A stretch of 64,000 bases of DNA from Verrucomicrobiota bacterium (GTDB lineage: Bacteria; Verrucomicrobiota; Kiritimatiellia; CAIQIC01; JAGNIJ01). Below the pieces are notes generated by a model that saw only the letters and a list, made by a program, of their open reading frames with translations, was not told the DNA's origin and made no database searches. The DNA is taken from NCBI GenBank assembly GCA_022710725.1, contig JAKLGK010000004.1, positions 1 through 64,000 on the forward strand. The letters run 5' to 3'. A program made the position numbers and the translations under genes. Below, one piece after another: positions 42,174 through 53,363 of this stretch (position 1 is the first letter of the stretch; the number at the start of each line of letters is the position of its first letter).

Positions 42174-43841
42174 TCAGCCGAATTCCCGGCGGCGCAGGCT
42201 GTTCCAGCCGGCGTACAGGGCGCCCGCCGCCAGCAGGCCGGCAAGGAGGAGCAGCCAGGCCAGCGCGGCGGCCAGCGCCGCCGTCCAGCCCCCCGGATCC
42301 GTGCCCGGCTGGGCCCGCAGGTGGAAGACGAGGCCGAGCGGCAGGATGCCGGCCAGCATGAAGCCGAGGTTCAGCACCAGGTTCAGGGTGCCCCCGAACC
42401 CGGAGACGATGGCGGACGGGTTCCGCTGCTTCAGATCGATGAAGACCGCGCCGAGCCCGGTGGAGAGCGCGGACACCACGAGGGTCATGGCCAGCGCGAC
42501 CAGCAGCGCGATGACCCGCACCGCGGCCGGGACGGACAGCATCCATGTGGAGAGCGTCATCAGCAGGAGGCTTACGGCGCCGAGGCCGAAGACGGACGCC
42601 ATGAACTTGGCGGCGAGCACGCGGCCCATCGTGGTCGGGGCCAGGCCGAGGATCCAGAAGCTGTGTCCCTCGAGGCTCAACTGCGGGTAGACGAACCGGG
42701 AGCCCAGCGAGGCCATGATGGAACACACGCTGAAGATATTGAGGAAGGCGATCAGGTTGCGCCAGGCGGCGGGCAGCACGTGGTAGTGCAGCGTGCGCAG
42801 GTTCAGGAAGTACAGCGCCAGCAGGCCGAAAAAAAGCAGCGCCTGGGACCATTGGGCCGGATCGCGCAGGAAGAGGCGGGCATCCTTGATCATCAGGGTC
42901 CGGATATCGCGCGGCAGGAAGCCCAGCCACCGGTCCAGCGACGGCAGCAGGACCCCGCGGCGGCGGCGGTGGCCGGCGGCGAAATGCGCGCCCTGCCAGT
43001 CGGGCAGCAGGAACCGACGGCCGGCGGCCTCGACGAGCAGCCCGGCCAGCAGCACGTTCGACGCCAGCACGCCCCAGAGCATCGCCACGTCGGTCCACTT
43101 CCCGCGGGCCAGGGCCAGTCCCCCCTCGGCCATCCACCAGCTCGGCCACAGCGGATGCGAAGCCCATTGCATGGCGGGCACGAGCCGCGTCAGCGTCGGG
43201 GACAGGCTGCTGTCCCCCGGCAGCGGCCACGTCTTCAGCAGCCACGCGCCGGCGGCCAGCGCCGCCGCGACGGGGACCGCCCAGCGCGCCGCGCGGAAAC
43301 GCCGGAACACGGGCAGCGCCAGCAGGCAGGCCAGCGTCCCCAGCAGGGAGTAGAGCAGCACGAACGGGATGGAGTACAGCACGAGCCAGGCGAGGAACCG
43401 GAGCGGCAGCCGTTCGTGCATGGCGAAGGCGCCGATGAAGGGCACGATCATGAAGAAGAACGCCCACGAGGTGTAGAAGGCGGACTGGATGGCCTTGTAC
43501 AGGGTCAGCGTCCCCGGCGGCACGGGCTTGAGAAGGAGATAGCCGGTCTCCTCCGACCGGAAGAACGTGGTGTACGTGGTCACGACCGAGGAGAGCAGCA
43601 GCATCAGGCCCAGCCCGAAAAAAAACAGGTAGAACAGCCGGTAGACCAGCATGAGGCCGATCCCGCCGAGCGACTCCAGGAACCGGAACCCGTGCAGGAA
43701 CAACGCCCAGAGGCCTCCGAGCAGCCCGACCGCGAACAGGATGACGAAGACGATCTTGAAGCGGGACTGCTCCGACCACAGGCGCCGGCGGTGGCGCGCC
43801 ACCCGCCAGTCCTTGCCGAGCAGCAGGGCCAGCTCACGCAT
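42174..43841 (-). CDS. ABC-2-type exporter permease, large
   Basis: A 555-aa polytopic protein with about twelve hydrophobic helices. It has a repeated pattern of paired helices joined by arginine-rich cytoplasmic loops, and a serine-rich TTYTTFFRSEETGYLL segment near residue 80. No named subfamily is recognised. It overlaps by 8 bp the gene for an intact ABC ATPase, with which it should form an exporter. Substrate unknown. Confidence 0.8.
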   Translation of the reverse strand: MRELALLLGKDWRVARHRRRLWSEQSRFKIVFVILFAVGLLGGLWALFLHGFRFLESLGGIGLMLVYRLFYLFFFGLGLMLLLSSVVTTYTTFFRSEETGYLLLKPVPPGTLTLYKAIQSAFYTSWAFFFMIVPFIGAFAMHERLPLRFLAWLVLYSIPFVLLYSLLGTLACLLALPVFRRFRAARWAVPVAAALAAGAWLLKTWPLPGDSSLSPTLTRLVPAMQWASHPLWPSWWMAEGGLALARGKWTDVAMLWGVLASNVLLAGLLVEAAGRRFLLPDWQGAHFAAGHRRRRGVLLPSLDRWLGFLPRDIRTLMIKDARLFLRDPAQWSQALLFFGLLALYFLNLRTLHYHVLPAAWRNLIAFLNIFSVCSIMASLGSRFVYPQLSLEGHSFWILGLAPTTMGRVLAAKFMASVFGLGAVSLLLMTLSTWMLSVPAAVRVIALLVALAMTLVVSALSTGLGAVFIDLKQRNPSAIVSGFGGTLNLVLNLGFMLAGILPLGLVFHLRAQPGTDPGGWTAALAAALAWLLLLAGLLAAGALYAGWNSLRRREFG

Positions 43842-44598
43842 GGATACCCGTCCCGCCGGCCGGGCGCTCGGGCCCCGCCAGGCTGAAAAAGATCTCCTCC
43901 AGGCTGCCGCCCGCTGCCGGGCTCGCCCGCTCCAGTTCGGAACGGGTACCGGCCGCCACGAGACGCCCGCCGACGATGATCCCGATGCGGTCGGCCAGGT
44001 CCTCGATCAGCGCCAGGATGTGCGTGGTCAGGAAGATCGTCATGCCCGCCCCCGCCTGCTCGCGGAGCAGGTTTTTGATCAGCCGGATGGTGAATGGATC
44101 CAGCCCGATGAACGGCTCGTCGACAAACAGGACCTCGGGCCGGTGCAGCAGCGTGACGGCGTAGATCAGGCGCTGCCGGTAGCCGTGGGACAGATCCTTG
44201 ATCAGCGTATGAGCATAATCCGAAATGCCGAACTCAACGAACGACTCCTCCCGGCGCCCGCGGATCTCGACAGCGGGCAGGCCGTAGAGCTCTCCGGAAA
44301 AATCAAAGAACTCGGCCGCGGTCAGCCGCTCGTACAGGAAGGGGAAATCGGGGATGTACCCGGTGATCCGCCGCACGGAGAGCGGGTCCGCGCGGAGGTC
44401 GCGGCCGCCGATGCGGATGTCGCCTGCGTCGGGATACAGCAGGCCGCACAGCATCTTGATCGTGGTCGTTTTGCCGGCGCCGTTAGGCCCGAGGAAGCAG
44501 AACAACTGGCCCCGCGGGATATCAAGGGACAGATTCTGCACCGCGCGCACCGGGCCGAACGACTTCGAAATTCCGCCCACGTGAATCATCGATTCCAT
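43834..44598 (-). CDS. ABC transporter ATPase (ABC-2 exporter partner)
   Basis: A 254-aa ATPase with intact catalytic motifs: Walker A GPNGAGKTTT (about 38-47), signature variant LSHGYRQRL, Walker B VLFVDEPFIGLD and switch TTHILA. This contrasts with the MlaF-like protein 3 kb away. AAGGAG stands 7 nt before ATG 44598. It is coupled to the permease by overlap and starts 3 bp after the preceding gene. Confidence 0.93.
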   Translation of the reverse strand: MESMIHVGGISKSFGPVRAVQNLSLDIPRGQLFCFLGPNGAGKTTTIKMLCGLLYPDAGDIRIGGRDLRADPLSVRRITGYIPDFPFLYERLTAAEFFDFSGELYGLPAVEIRGRREESFVEFGISDYAHTLIKDLSHGYRQRLIYAVTLLHRPEVLFVDEPFIGLDPFTIRLIKNLLREQAGAGMTIFLTTHILALIEDLADRIGIIVGGRLVAAGTRSELERASPAAGGSLEEIFFSLAGPERPAGGTGIHA

Positions 44599-44601
44599 CG
44601 C

Positions 44602-45486
44602 CTACTCCTTCGGGCCCGTGTCCCCGGGCCGCAGCCAGTCAAAATACCCGCCCCAGTCCTGTTCGGTCTCCGTGCCGGGCGCTCCTTCACCGGCCCAGGA
44701 CAGGGCCTGTGCCGCCTCGCAGGCCTCGAGTGTCCAGCCCAGCGCGGACTCCTCGCGCAGGATGCGCCCGTTCTCGTCCATCCAGGCGCGGAGGGAAAGC
44801 GGGCCCGAGGCGAGCCGGAGCGCCAGCGCCCGGGCGGGTCGGCCCGCGATTTCGATGTTCTCCCAGGACTCGGCTTCCACCGTCCAGTCCGACGGCTTGA
44901 ACGAGAAGGGATCCATGGCTTTCAAGTTCAGCCGCTGGCCGGGCGACAGCCGCTTGACCAGCAACTGCTGCAGGGGGGAATAGAGGATGGCCTCGTCCGG
45001 GATTTCGAGCGTCAAGCGCGACGTGCCCGCGGCCCCGCTCAGTTCCACGTCAAACGTCGAGGCGCCGGCTCGCCGGCCCTCCGCACGGAATACGGTCGTT
45101 CCGGCTCGCAGGACGAGACTGAATCCCTGCAACTGATGCCACGCGTCCAGGCTCGCCTCGGCCGAGGCCCGGATATCCTGCGCGACGCCCCAGACCGTCA
45201 TCCGCGCAACCAGCTGGTAGCTGATCACCACGTGGGCTGCCGGATCGTGCTCCTGTGTTTCGATCCGTCGCCGGGCATAGCCTGCCGTCCTGCCGCGAAA
45301 GATCAGCCGCATCCATGAGTCCTCGGCGGCGGGCGCTTCGGCGAGGAGATCGGGGTAGCCGGCGGGGGCCGGGCCGAAGCGATCGGGGAACGCCTTGGCC
45401 CGGGCCAGCCAGAGCATCATGGCCGCCCAGAGCGCAAGGATGACCGATGTCGCCAGGGGCCGCCCTATGGATCGGCAATCGCTCAT
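44602..45486 (-). CDS. Exported/anchored hypothetical protein
   Basis: A 294-aa protein with one N-terminal hydrophobic segment (TSVILALWAAMMLWLA) and a beta-rich remainder. Segments such as WMRLIFRGRTAGYARRRIE and SYQLVARM suggest an outer-membrane-lipid or lipoprotein-like beta domain, but I do not recognise a family. It sits 3 bp upstream of the ABC ATPase gene, so it may be the periplasmic partner of that exporter. The start is uncertain: ATG 45486 is used, ATG 45507 or 45597 also open the frame. Confidence 0.65.
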   Translation of the reverse strand: MSDCRSIGRPLATSVILALWAAMMLWLARAKAFPDRFGPAPAGYPDLLAEAPAAEDSWMRLIFRGRTAGYARRRIETQEHDPAAHVVISYQLVARMTVWGVAQDIRASAEASLDAWHQLQGFSLVLRAGTTVFRAEGRRAGASTFDVELSGAAGTSRLTLEIPDEAILYSPLQQLLVKRLSPGQRLNLKAMDPFSFKPSDWTVEAESWENIEIAGRPARALALRLASGPLSLRAWMDENGRILREESALGWTLEACEAAQALSWAGEGAPGTETEQDWGGYFDWLRPGDTGPKE

Positions 45487-45622
45487 GTCGCAACGGGAAC
45501 TGAACATACCCGCGCCGCGAACCGCTTGAACAGGGCAAAGTGACTCCGACCGGTCATGCCCCGGCGTATTGAAAAGATGTGGCATGGGCCTGCGCATGGC
45601 TTATAGTGAAACACGACGAACG

Positions 45623-46135
45623 ATGAACACTCTTGCATGGTACTACGCCCGCCGCGGCGCCACGGAGCGTTGCGGGCCGGTGCCCACGCGGGTGCTGCGG
45701 GCCCTGCTGACCGATGGCCGTCTCTCGCCCGATGACCTGGTCTGGCGCGATGGCCTGCGGGAATGGATCCGGGCGGGAGACGTGCCGGAATTCCAGTCGG
45801 ACGGGAGCGCCTCCCCGGCCCTGTCCCCTGCCCTTCGTCGTTGGATGACGCTGGCCGGGGTGCTGTCGATCTTCAGCGGCATAGGCGGCTGCCTCACGCT
45901 CTTCGGCGCGGCCACCGGCGTGCTGATGATCATTGCCGGGAGCGCCATGCTGGGCGCCCGGACGGCGCTGGGATCCATATCCTCTGCCGATCCCGCGTGG
46001 GCGCCGTTCATGGACCAGTTGGCGCGCTATGCCCGGGCCATGACCTGGGCCCTCTTCCTGGGCATCCTGGGCACGGTGTTCTTCGTCTGCTTCTATTTCG
46101 GCCTCTTTGCCGGCATCCTGTCGGGCATCCCCTGA
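45623..46135 (+). CDS. GYF_2/DUF4339 membrane protein
   Basis: A 170-aa protein. The N-terminal WYYARRGATERCGPVPTRVL and LVWRDGLREWIRAGDVPEF match the GYF_2 (DUF4339) domain, a small peptide-binding-like module. Three hydrophobic helices follow (around 78-165), as in similar bacterial proteins. A TATAGT about 15 nt upstream may be a -10. It is divergent from the exporter operon and 14 bp upstream of the thioesterase gene. Confidence 0.8.
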   Translation: MNTLAWYYARRGATERCGPVPTRVLRALLTDGRLSPDDLVWRDGLREWIRAGDVPEFQSDGSASPALSPALRRWMTLAGVLSIFSGIGGCLTLFGAATGVLMIIAGSAMLGARTALGSISSADPAWAPFMDQLARYARAMTWALFLGILGTVFFVCFYFGLFAGILSGIP

Positions 46136-46149
46136 CCTGAAGGCCCGCC

Positions 46150-46554
46150 ATGTACAAACAACCCTATCGCATCCGCATGCACGACACGGATGCCGCCGGC
46201 ATTCTCTTTTTCACCAGCCAGCTGCGCATCGCGCACGAGACGTTCGAAGCCTTTCTGGACGGGGTCGGACTCGGGCTGGGTGTGATCATGGGGGCGCGGG
46301 ATTATCGGATCCCGATCGTGCACGCGGAGTCCGACTACCGCGCGCCCGTGCACCTGGGCGATCTGCTTTCCGTGGAAGTGGCCCTGGCGCGGGTGGGCCG
46401 CACGTCCTTCGCGCTGCGCACCCGATTCGTGAGTGCCGCCGGCCTGGAGACCGGCGCGGTGACGACGGTGCAGGTGGCCGTGGACGCCCGCACGTGGCAA
46501 AAACGCCCCCTGCCCGATGAACTGCGCCGCGCCCTGGCCGCTGGACTCAGTTAG
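46150..46554 (+). CDS. YbgC/4HBT-family acyl-CoA thioesterase
   Basis: A 134-aa hotdog-fold thioesterase. The catalytic motif HDTDAAGILFF (about 11-21) followed by RIAHETFEAFL is that of 4-hydroxybenzoyl-CoA/YbgC thioesterases; the VHAESDYRAPVHLGD block is also typical. A 1,4-dihydroxy-2-naphthoyl-CoA thioesterase role is possible but no menaquinone genes are near. The stop codon lies within the TTAGGGCCGC repeat that recurs at 46822. Confidence 0.9.
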   Translation: MYKQPYRIRMHDTDAAGILFFTSQLRIAHETFEAFLDGVGLGLGVIMGARDYRIPIVHAESDYRAPVHLGDLLSVEVALARVGRTSFALRTRFVSAAGLETGAVTTVQVAVDARTWQKRPLPDELRRALAAGLS

Positions 46555-46674
46555 GGCCGCGCACTCTCTGGTGGCCAAGCGACGTCGAAGCAACAACAAT
46601 TCGTCTCCATATTACAAGCAATCCATCGCGGTACGAGATCGTCGCCGCTCAGGAAATGCACCGGGAAGCCCGTG

Positions 46675-46698
46675 TATCACAGTTTATAAACTGTGATA
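46675..46698. repeat. Perfect 24-bp palindrome, copy 1
   Basis: TATCACAGTTTA followed by its exact reverse complement. The identical stretch shared with copy 2 extends to 27 bp (46673-46699). A sequence-specific dimeric protein site or a cruciform/RNA hairpin is possible. Confidence 0.9.
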
Positions 46699-46762
46699 TC
46701 TAGTATTTCACGATGTGCGTATTTCCTAATGGTTATGATGAATTTTGCCCTCAAAAGGCATG

Positions 46763-46786
46763 TATCACAGTTTATAAACTGTGATA
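46763..46786. repeat. Perfect 24-bp palindrome, copy 2
   Basis: Identical to copy 1 and in the same register, 88 bp further on; the shared block is 46761-46787. The 61 bp between the copies is non-coding. Confidence 0.9.
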
Positions 46787-46912
46787 TTCCGCGTTTGCCT
46801 GGAGATAGGCGTCTTCCCCTATTAGGGCCGCAGCTGTCCAGGTCGAGCTCTTTCCATCAATGAAGACCTGCGGCATGTCGCGAGATGGGACGACTGCCGT
46901 TTACGCGAAGCA

Positions 46913-47497
46913 CTAGAGGGGTTCCAGCGGCTCCGACTTGGACGGCGTCCAGGTCAAGATGTCGTCCGGCGTGTCCGAGCGCCGGTCGGGCCCGCAGGAC
47001 CACACAAGGATGCCGATCCCGATCTGTCCCCCGTATATCGTGTCCTCGACTTCGCACAACCCACTCAAGTCGGCATCGAACACAAGATGATAGGGACTGC
47101 CCCACGGATCCACGAATCCCCCCCCCGGGTCCAATCCGGGACGACCCGGGCCCGCGGCCAGCGGATCGAAGTACACCGTGCGATGCGGATTCACGGCATG
47201 GTCTTCGTTGCCCGGACCCGCGACACCGCGGAGAGCGTTCAGGACCTCGGCATTCGGCCGCGCGTCTCCGAAATGGATATCCCGGACGGACACTCGCTGA
47301 TCCACGGGCCATACCCCGTAATCGGAGTAGAAATGCTGCGCGGCCTGCTGGAGCGCCCGCGCGCCCGCCCGGGCGTAGGCCTGGGCACGTTGCCTTCGCG
47401 CATGCCAGAAACCCGGAACAATCCATGAAACCAACAACAGCGCGATGCCCGCGGCGATGGCTGTCGACGGCCTTATTCTTCGCCCGGTCATGGTCAC
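46913..47497 (-). CDS. Atypical GspG-like pseudopilin
   Basis: A 194-aa protein with an N-terminal hydrophobic helix (AIAAGIALLLVSWIVPGF), then a periplasmic domain. ALQQAAQHFYSDYGVWPVDQR and GFVDPWGSPYHLVFD are typical of type II secretion/pilin-like major pseudopilins. The prepilin peptidase signature (Gly followed by FTLIE-like residues) is absent, so it may be anchored rather than processed. It is the last gene of the pilus-motor operon, 22 bp after pilC. Confidence 0.7.
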   Translation of the reverse strand: MTMTGRRIRPSTAIAAGIALLLVSWIVPGFWHARRQRAQAYARAGARALQQAAQHFYSDYGVWPVDQRVSVRDIHFGDARPNAEVLNALRGVAGPGNEDHAVNPHRTVYFDPLAAGPGRPGLDPGGGFVDPWGSPYHLVFDADLSGLCEVEDTIYGGQIGIGILVWSCGPDRRSDTPDDILTWTPSKSEPLEPL

Positions 47498-47519
47498 GGC
47501 CCTGCCGGCCCGCCGCCCG

Positions 47520-48779
47520 TCAGCTCATCTTGCCGATGATCGAGATCAGGGGCAGGAACAGCGCAATGACGATGGTGCCGACGATGATGGCCAGGAATAT
47601 GATCAGGATCGGCTCGATGATAGACGTCAGGCCGACCACGGTGTTATCCACGTCGTCGTCGTAGCTGTCCGCGATCTTCATCAGCATTTCGGGCAAGCCG
47701 CCGGTCTCCTCGCCGACCTCCACCATGCTGACCACCATCGGAGGGAACACGCCGCACGCCTCGATGGGCCGCGTCATGTTTTCGCCTTCCTTCACGCTGT
47801 CGTGGATCAGGCCGACGGCCTTGCTGATGACCTCGTTCTGGACGGTGTCGCGGACGATGTTCAGGGCCTGCAGGACCGGCACGCCGGAGGTCATGAGCGT
47901 GCCCAGCGTGCGGGTGAACCGGGCGATGGCGGTCTTTCGGACCAGCGTGCCGAAAATGGGCATCTTCAGCTTGAGGTTGTCCATGACCAGCCGCCCGAAA
48001 CGCGCTTTCGCGAGGATCTTGGCCAGGACCACGAGGATCACGACGATCCCGACGACGATGGGCAGGCGGCTGGTCATGGTCTTGCTGACGGAGAGGACCA
48101 TGCGCGTCAGGCCGGGGAGTTGCTCGCCCTCCAACAGGTCGGCGAAGATGTCCTGGAACTTGGGGACGATGAAGATCATGAGGAACGTCAGGATACTGCC
48201 GGCCATGATGAGCACGACCACCGGGTAGACCATGGCGCTGACAACCTTGCTCTTGATCTTCTGCGCCTTCTCCATGAATTCGGCCAGCCGCAGGAGCACG
48301 ACGTCCAGCACGCCGCCGACCTCGCCGGCCTTGACCATGTTGACGAACAGCTTGTTGAAGATGCGCGGGTGCTGCGCCAGAGCCTCGGCGAAGGTGCTGC
48401 CCGACTCGATGGACTCGGCCATCTCGGACACCGTGCGCTTGAGCAGGGGATTCTTCTCCTGCTTGGTCAGCACGCGGAGGCCGCGCAGCAGGGGCAGCCC
48501 GGCGTTGACCAGCGTGGCCAACTGGCGGGTCCAGACCATGAGCTGCTTGGTCTTCACGCGGGAGAGGAACGCGGGCATCCGCAGCTCCATCTTCATCATA
48601 CCCCCGGCGCCCTTCGTGGCCTTCTTCTTGGCGGGCTTGGCCGCGGCGTCCGCGACCTGGGTCGGGAACAGGCCCTTCTCGCGGATCTTGCTCAAGGCGG
48701 AGGTCTGGTTGTCGGCCTCGATCTCGCCCTGGGTCTCGCGTCCCTTGGCGTCCAGCGCCGTGTATGAAAATTTCGCCAT
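47520..48779 (-). CDS. pilC: Type IV pilus/type II secretion inner membrane platform protein
   Basis: A 419-aa GspF/PilC protein. It begins MAKFSYTALDAKGRETQG and has two T2SSF domains, each with a cytoplasmic helical part and membrane helices. AELVNAGLPLL-like (LATLVNAGLPLLRGL), FVNMVKAGEVGGVL and MVEVGEETGGLPEM are the conserved signatures. It transmits motor ATPase motion to the pilin/pseudopilin fibre. It follows the second PilB gene by 42 bp. Confidence 0.93.
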   Translation of the reverse strand: MAKFSYTALDAKGRETQGEIEADNQTSALSKIREKGLFPTQVADAAAKPAKKKATKGAGGMMKMELRMPAFLSRVKTKQLMVWTRQLATLVNAGLPLLRGLRVLTKQEKNPLLKRTVSEMAESIESGSTFAEALAQHPRIFNKLFVNMVKAGEVGGVLDVVLLRLAEFMEKAQKIKSKVVSAMVYPVVVLIMAGSILTFLMIFIVPKFQDIFADLLEGEQLPGLTRMVLSVSKTMTSRLPIVVGIVVILVVLAKILAKARFGRLVMDNLKLKMPIFGTLVRKTAIARFTRTLGTLMTSGVPVLQALNIVRDTVQNEVISKAVGLIHDSVKEGENMTRPIEACGVFPPMVVSMVEVGEETGGLPEMLMKIADSYDDDVDNTVVGLTSIIEPILIIFLAIIVGTIVIALFLPLISIIGKMS

Positions 48780-48821
48780 GGTCCTCTCTCCCCCCGCGAT
48801 CGGGTTGCCTCTCTCCCCCGG

Positions 48822-50534
48822 CTAGGTGTACTTCAGTACTTCCTCGACGGTGGTCTGCCCGTCGAAAATCGCCCGGATCCCGTCCTCGCGCAGCGTCCGC
48901 ATGCCCAGCTCGATCGCCTTGTCACGGATGATCAGCGTCGGCTTGCGCTCGTTGATCAGCGCGCGGACTGGATCGCGCACGCGCAGGTACTCGTAGATGC
49001 CGCACCGGCCCTTGTAGCCCGTCTGGTTGCAGTAGGTGCAGCCGGCCCCGTAATAAAACGGCCGGCCTCCGACGGATTCGAGGCTCAGCCCCAGCTGGTC
49101 CAGAATGTCCTTCTCGGGCTGGTAAGGCGTCTTGCAGTTCTGGCAGATGGTGCGCACGAGCCGCTGGCCCAGCACGGCCTCCAGCGTCGAGGCGATCAGG
49201 AACGGCTCCACCCCCATGTCGATCAACCGCGTGATCGCGCCGGCCGCGTCGTTCGTGTGCAGTGTAGTGAACACGAGATGGCCCGTCAGCGAGGCCTGGA
49301 TGGAGATCTCCGCCGTCTCGATGTCGCGCACCTCGCCGACCATGATGATGTCCGGGTCCTGGCGCAGGAAGGCGCGCAGCATCCGGGCAAACGTCAATCC
49401 GATGGCGTCGTTGATCGGGTTCTGGATCAGCCCCTCGATGTCGTATTCCACCGGCTCCTCGGCCGTCAGCAGCTTGGACTCGATGGTATTGATCCGGCGC
49501 AGGGCGGAGTACAGCGTTGTCGTTTTGCCGGACCCGGTCGGACCCGTGACGATGATGATGCCGTTGGGCTTGTCGATGTCCTCCAGGAAGGCCTGGAACA
49601 CGTCGTCCGGCATGCCCAGGTTCTCGAGGTCGAGCGACACCGTGCTGCGGTCGAGCACGCGGAGCACCACGCTTTCGCCGAACTGCGTCGGCAGGGTGGA
49701 CACGCGGAAGTCGATGGGCCGGCCCGCGACGGTCAGCTGGATGCGCCCGTCCTGCGGGATGCGGCGCTCGGCGATGTTCAGCCCGGCCACGACCTTCAGG
49801 CGCGAGGTCACGGGCAGGGCCAGGTGCTTCGGCGGCGGGGCCATTTCGTACAGCGCGCCGTCCACGCGGTAGCGGATCTTGAACTCGTTCTCGAACGGCT
49901 CGAAGTGGATGTCCGAGGCGCGGTCCTGCACGGCCTGGTAGAGCACGAGGTTCACGAACCGCACCACGGGCGTGGAACTGGCGGCCGCCTCGATATTGGC
50001 GATGTCATCGCCCCGGGCGCCCGTCTTCAGAATGTCCCCCGCATCCTGCAACTCGGATTCCAGCGCGGAAAGCATGTCGCTGACCGACTCGCTCTCGTCG
50101 CCGTAGTAACGGCCGACGTAGCTCTTGATGTCCTCTTCGCGGGCGACCACGAACGAGACGTCCCGGGTGAGCACGAACTGCAGTTCGTCCACGACCTCCG
50201 GGCTCAGCAACTCGTAGGTGGCCAAGGTCACGGAGTTCGGGCCGAGTTCCACGGGCACCACGTTGTACATCCGCGCGATGCTGCCCGGCACGGTGCGCAC
50301 GACATCCTGCGAGATCTCCAGGTCGTGCAGGTTGACGATGCCCGTGCCGAGTTGCGCCGCGATGACGTCCAGCAGGCGCTCCTCGGAAACCATGTCCATG
50401 TCCATGAGCACCTCGCGCACCGGCTTGCCCGTGCGCTCGTGCTCGTCGAGGACTTCCTCCGCCTGCTGCGACGTGATGATCTGCTCCTCGCTCAACGCCT
50501 GCAGCAGCGCGTCGCTGTAGTCCGCTTTCGCCAT
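48822..50534 (-). CDS. GspE/PilB-type assembly ATPase (second copy)
   Basis: A 570-aa secretion motor ATPase. An N-terminal MshEN/T2SSE-N domain (about 5-150) precedes the catalytic part with Walker [10 protein letters not shown] (about 325), Asp box, Walker B ILRQDPDIIMVGEVRD-type segment, His box and a tetracysteine zinc site (CQNC and CTYC, about 460-500). ATG 50534 is 5 bp after the pilT stop. It is clearly diverged from the first copy, so the two may drive different fibres or form a mixed motor. Confidence 0.93.
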   Translation of the reverse strand: MAKADYSDALLQALSEEQIITSQQAEEVLDEHERTGKPVREVLMDMDMVSEERLLDVIAAQLGTGIVNLHDLEISQDVVRTVPGSIARMYNVVPVELGPNSVTLATYELLSPEVVDELQFVLTRDVSFVVAREEDIKSYVGRYYGDESESVSDMLSALESELQDAGDILKTGARGDDIANIEAAASSTPVVRFVNLVLYQAVQDRASDIHFEPFENEFKIRYRVDGALYEMAPPPKHLALPVTSRLKVVAGLNIAERRIPQDGRIQLTVAGRPIDFRVSTLPTQFGESVVLRVLDRSTVSLDLENLGMPDDVFQAFLEDIDKPNGIIIVTGPTGSGKTTTLYSALRRINTIESKLLTAEEPVEYDIEGLIQNPINDAIGLTFARMLRAFLRQDPDIIMVGEVRDIETAEISIQASLTGHLVFTTLHTNDAAGAITRLIDMGVEPFLIASTLEAVLGQRLVRTICQNCKTPYQPEKDILDQLGLSLESVGGRPFYYGAGCTYCNQTGYKGRCGIYEYLRVRDPVRALINERKPTLIIRDKAIELGMRTLREDGIRAIFDGQTTVEEVLKYT

Positions 50535-50539
50535 GGCCG

Positions 50540-51636
50540 TTACTTCCTCGGCCGGAGGCCCGACGCCTCCAGCTTCTGGTACACCGCCTCGGGATCCTGC
50601 GGTTTCGTGATCAAGTCCTCGTAGCCGATCAGGTTCCTCTCGTAGAGGGCCATCAGGTGCGCGTCCAGCGTCATCATGCCCCAGCGCGCGCCGGTCTGGA
50701 TATCCGACGTGATCCGGAAGGTCTTGTTGTCCCGGATCAGCGACCGGATGGACGGCGTGGCGATCATGATCTCGAACGCCGCGATGCGGCCGGGCTTGTC
50801 CTTGCGCACGAGCAGCAACTGGGAGATCACGGCGACGATGCTGGACGCGAGCTGCGTGCGGATCTGCTCCTGCTGGTTCGTCGGGAAGGCGTCCACGATG
50901 CGGTCCACCGTACGGGCCGCGCCGGTCGTGTGCAGGGTCGCGAAGACCAGGTGGCCCGTCTCCGCCGCGGTAATCGCCGCCTCCATGGTCTCGAGGTCGC
51001 GCATTTCGCCGACGAGGATGACGTCCGGGTCCTGGCGCAGGCCGCGCCGCAGGGCCTCCTTGAACGCCGGGACATCCACGCCGATCTCGCGCTGGGTGAT
51101 CACGCTCTTCTTGTGCGAGTGGTAGTACTCGACCGGGTCCTCGATTGTGATGATGTGGCAGTCGCGCTCCTCGTTGATGATGTTGATCATGCTGGCGAGG
51201 GTCGTCGTCTTGCCCGAGCCCGTCGGCCCGGTCACCAGGATCAGGCCCCGCGGCCGGAAGAGCAGGTCCTTGACCTGGGCCGGCAGGCCGATCTCCTCCA
51301 GCGACATGAGCTTGGACGGGATCAGGCGCAGCACCAGGCCGATGTGCCCCTTCTGCTTGAACACGCTGACGCGGAACCGGGCCAGGTCGCCGAACCCGAA
51401 GCCGAAGTCCGTGCCGCCCTGCTCCTTCACCCGCTGCTGGTGCTCGTCGGAGGTGATGCTCTTCATCAGCCGCTCGGTGTCCTCCGGCTTGAGGACATCC
51501 GCGTCGAGCGGGTGCAGCGAGCCGTGGAGGCGGAGGACCGGCGGGACGCCCACGGCGAGGTGCAGGTCGGACGCCCCCTCGCTGACGACCAGGCTCAACA
51601 GGTCGCTCATGCCGATCTGGGAGGCGCTCGTGCTCA

Positions 51637-51637
<1 letters not shown>
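50540..51637 (-). CDS. pilT: Type IV pilus retraction ATPase
   Basis: A 365-aa PilT. It has [21 protein letters not shown], Walker [11 protein letters not shown] (about 133), Walker [28 protein letters not shown] and the C-terminal retraction-associated region with [19 protein letters not shown] (the AIRNLIRE-type motif). Its presence identifies the cluster as a pilus system rather than only type II secretion. The ATG shares its A with the upstream stop codon. Confidence 0.95.
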
Positions 51638-53343
<1,706 letters not shown>

Positions 53344-53363
53344 GCGGATCGTCCCCGGCCCGA

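Larger units (their letters stand above)
46555..46912. other. Non-coding segment with paired palindromes
   Basis: A 358-bp gap, more AT-rich than its surroundings, with no coding frame. It holds two identical palindromes 88 bp apart and is bounded by the 10-bp direct repeat TTAGGGCCGC at 46551-46560 and 46822-46831. No terminal inverted repeats or transposase are seen. Confidence 0.7.

Noticed and set aside
46673..46787. Minimal CRISPR array (two 27-bp repeats)
   Set aside because: Only two repeats with a 61-bp spacer, repeats are perfect 24-bp palindromes, and no cas genes are in the window. A binding site or dispersed repeat fits better.
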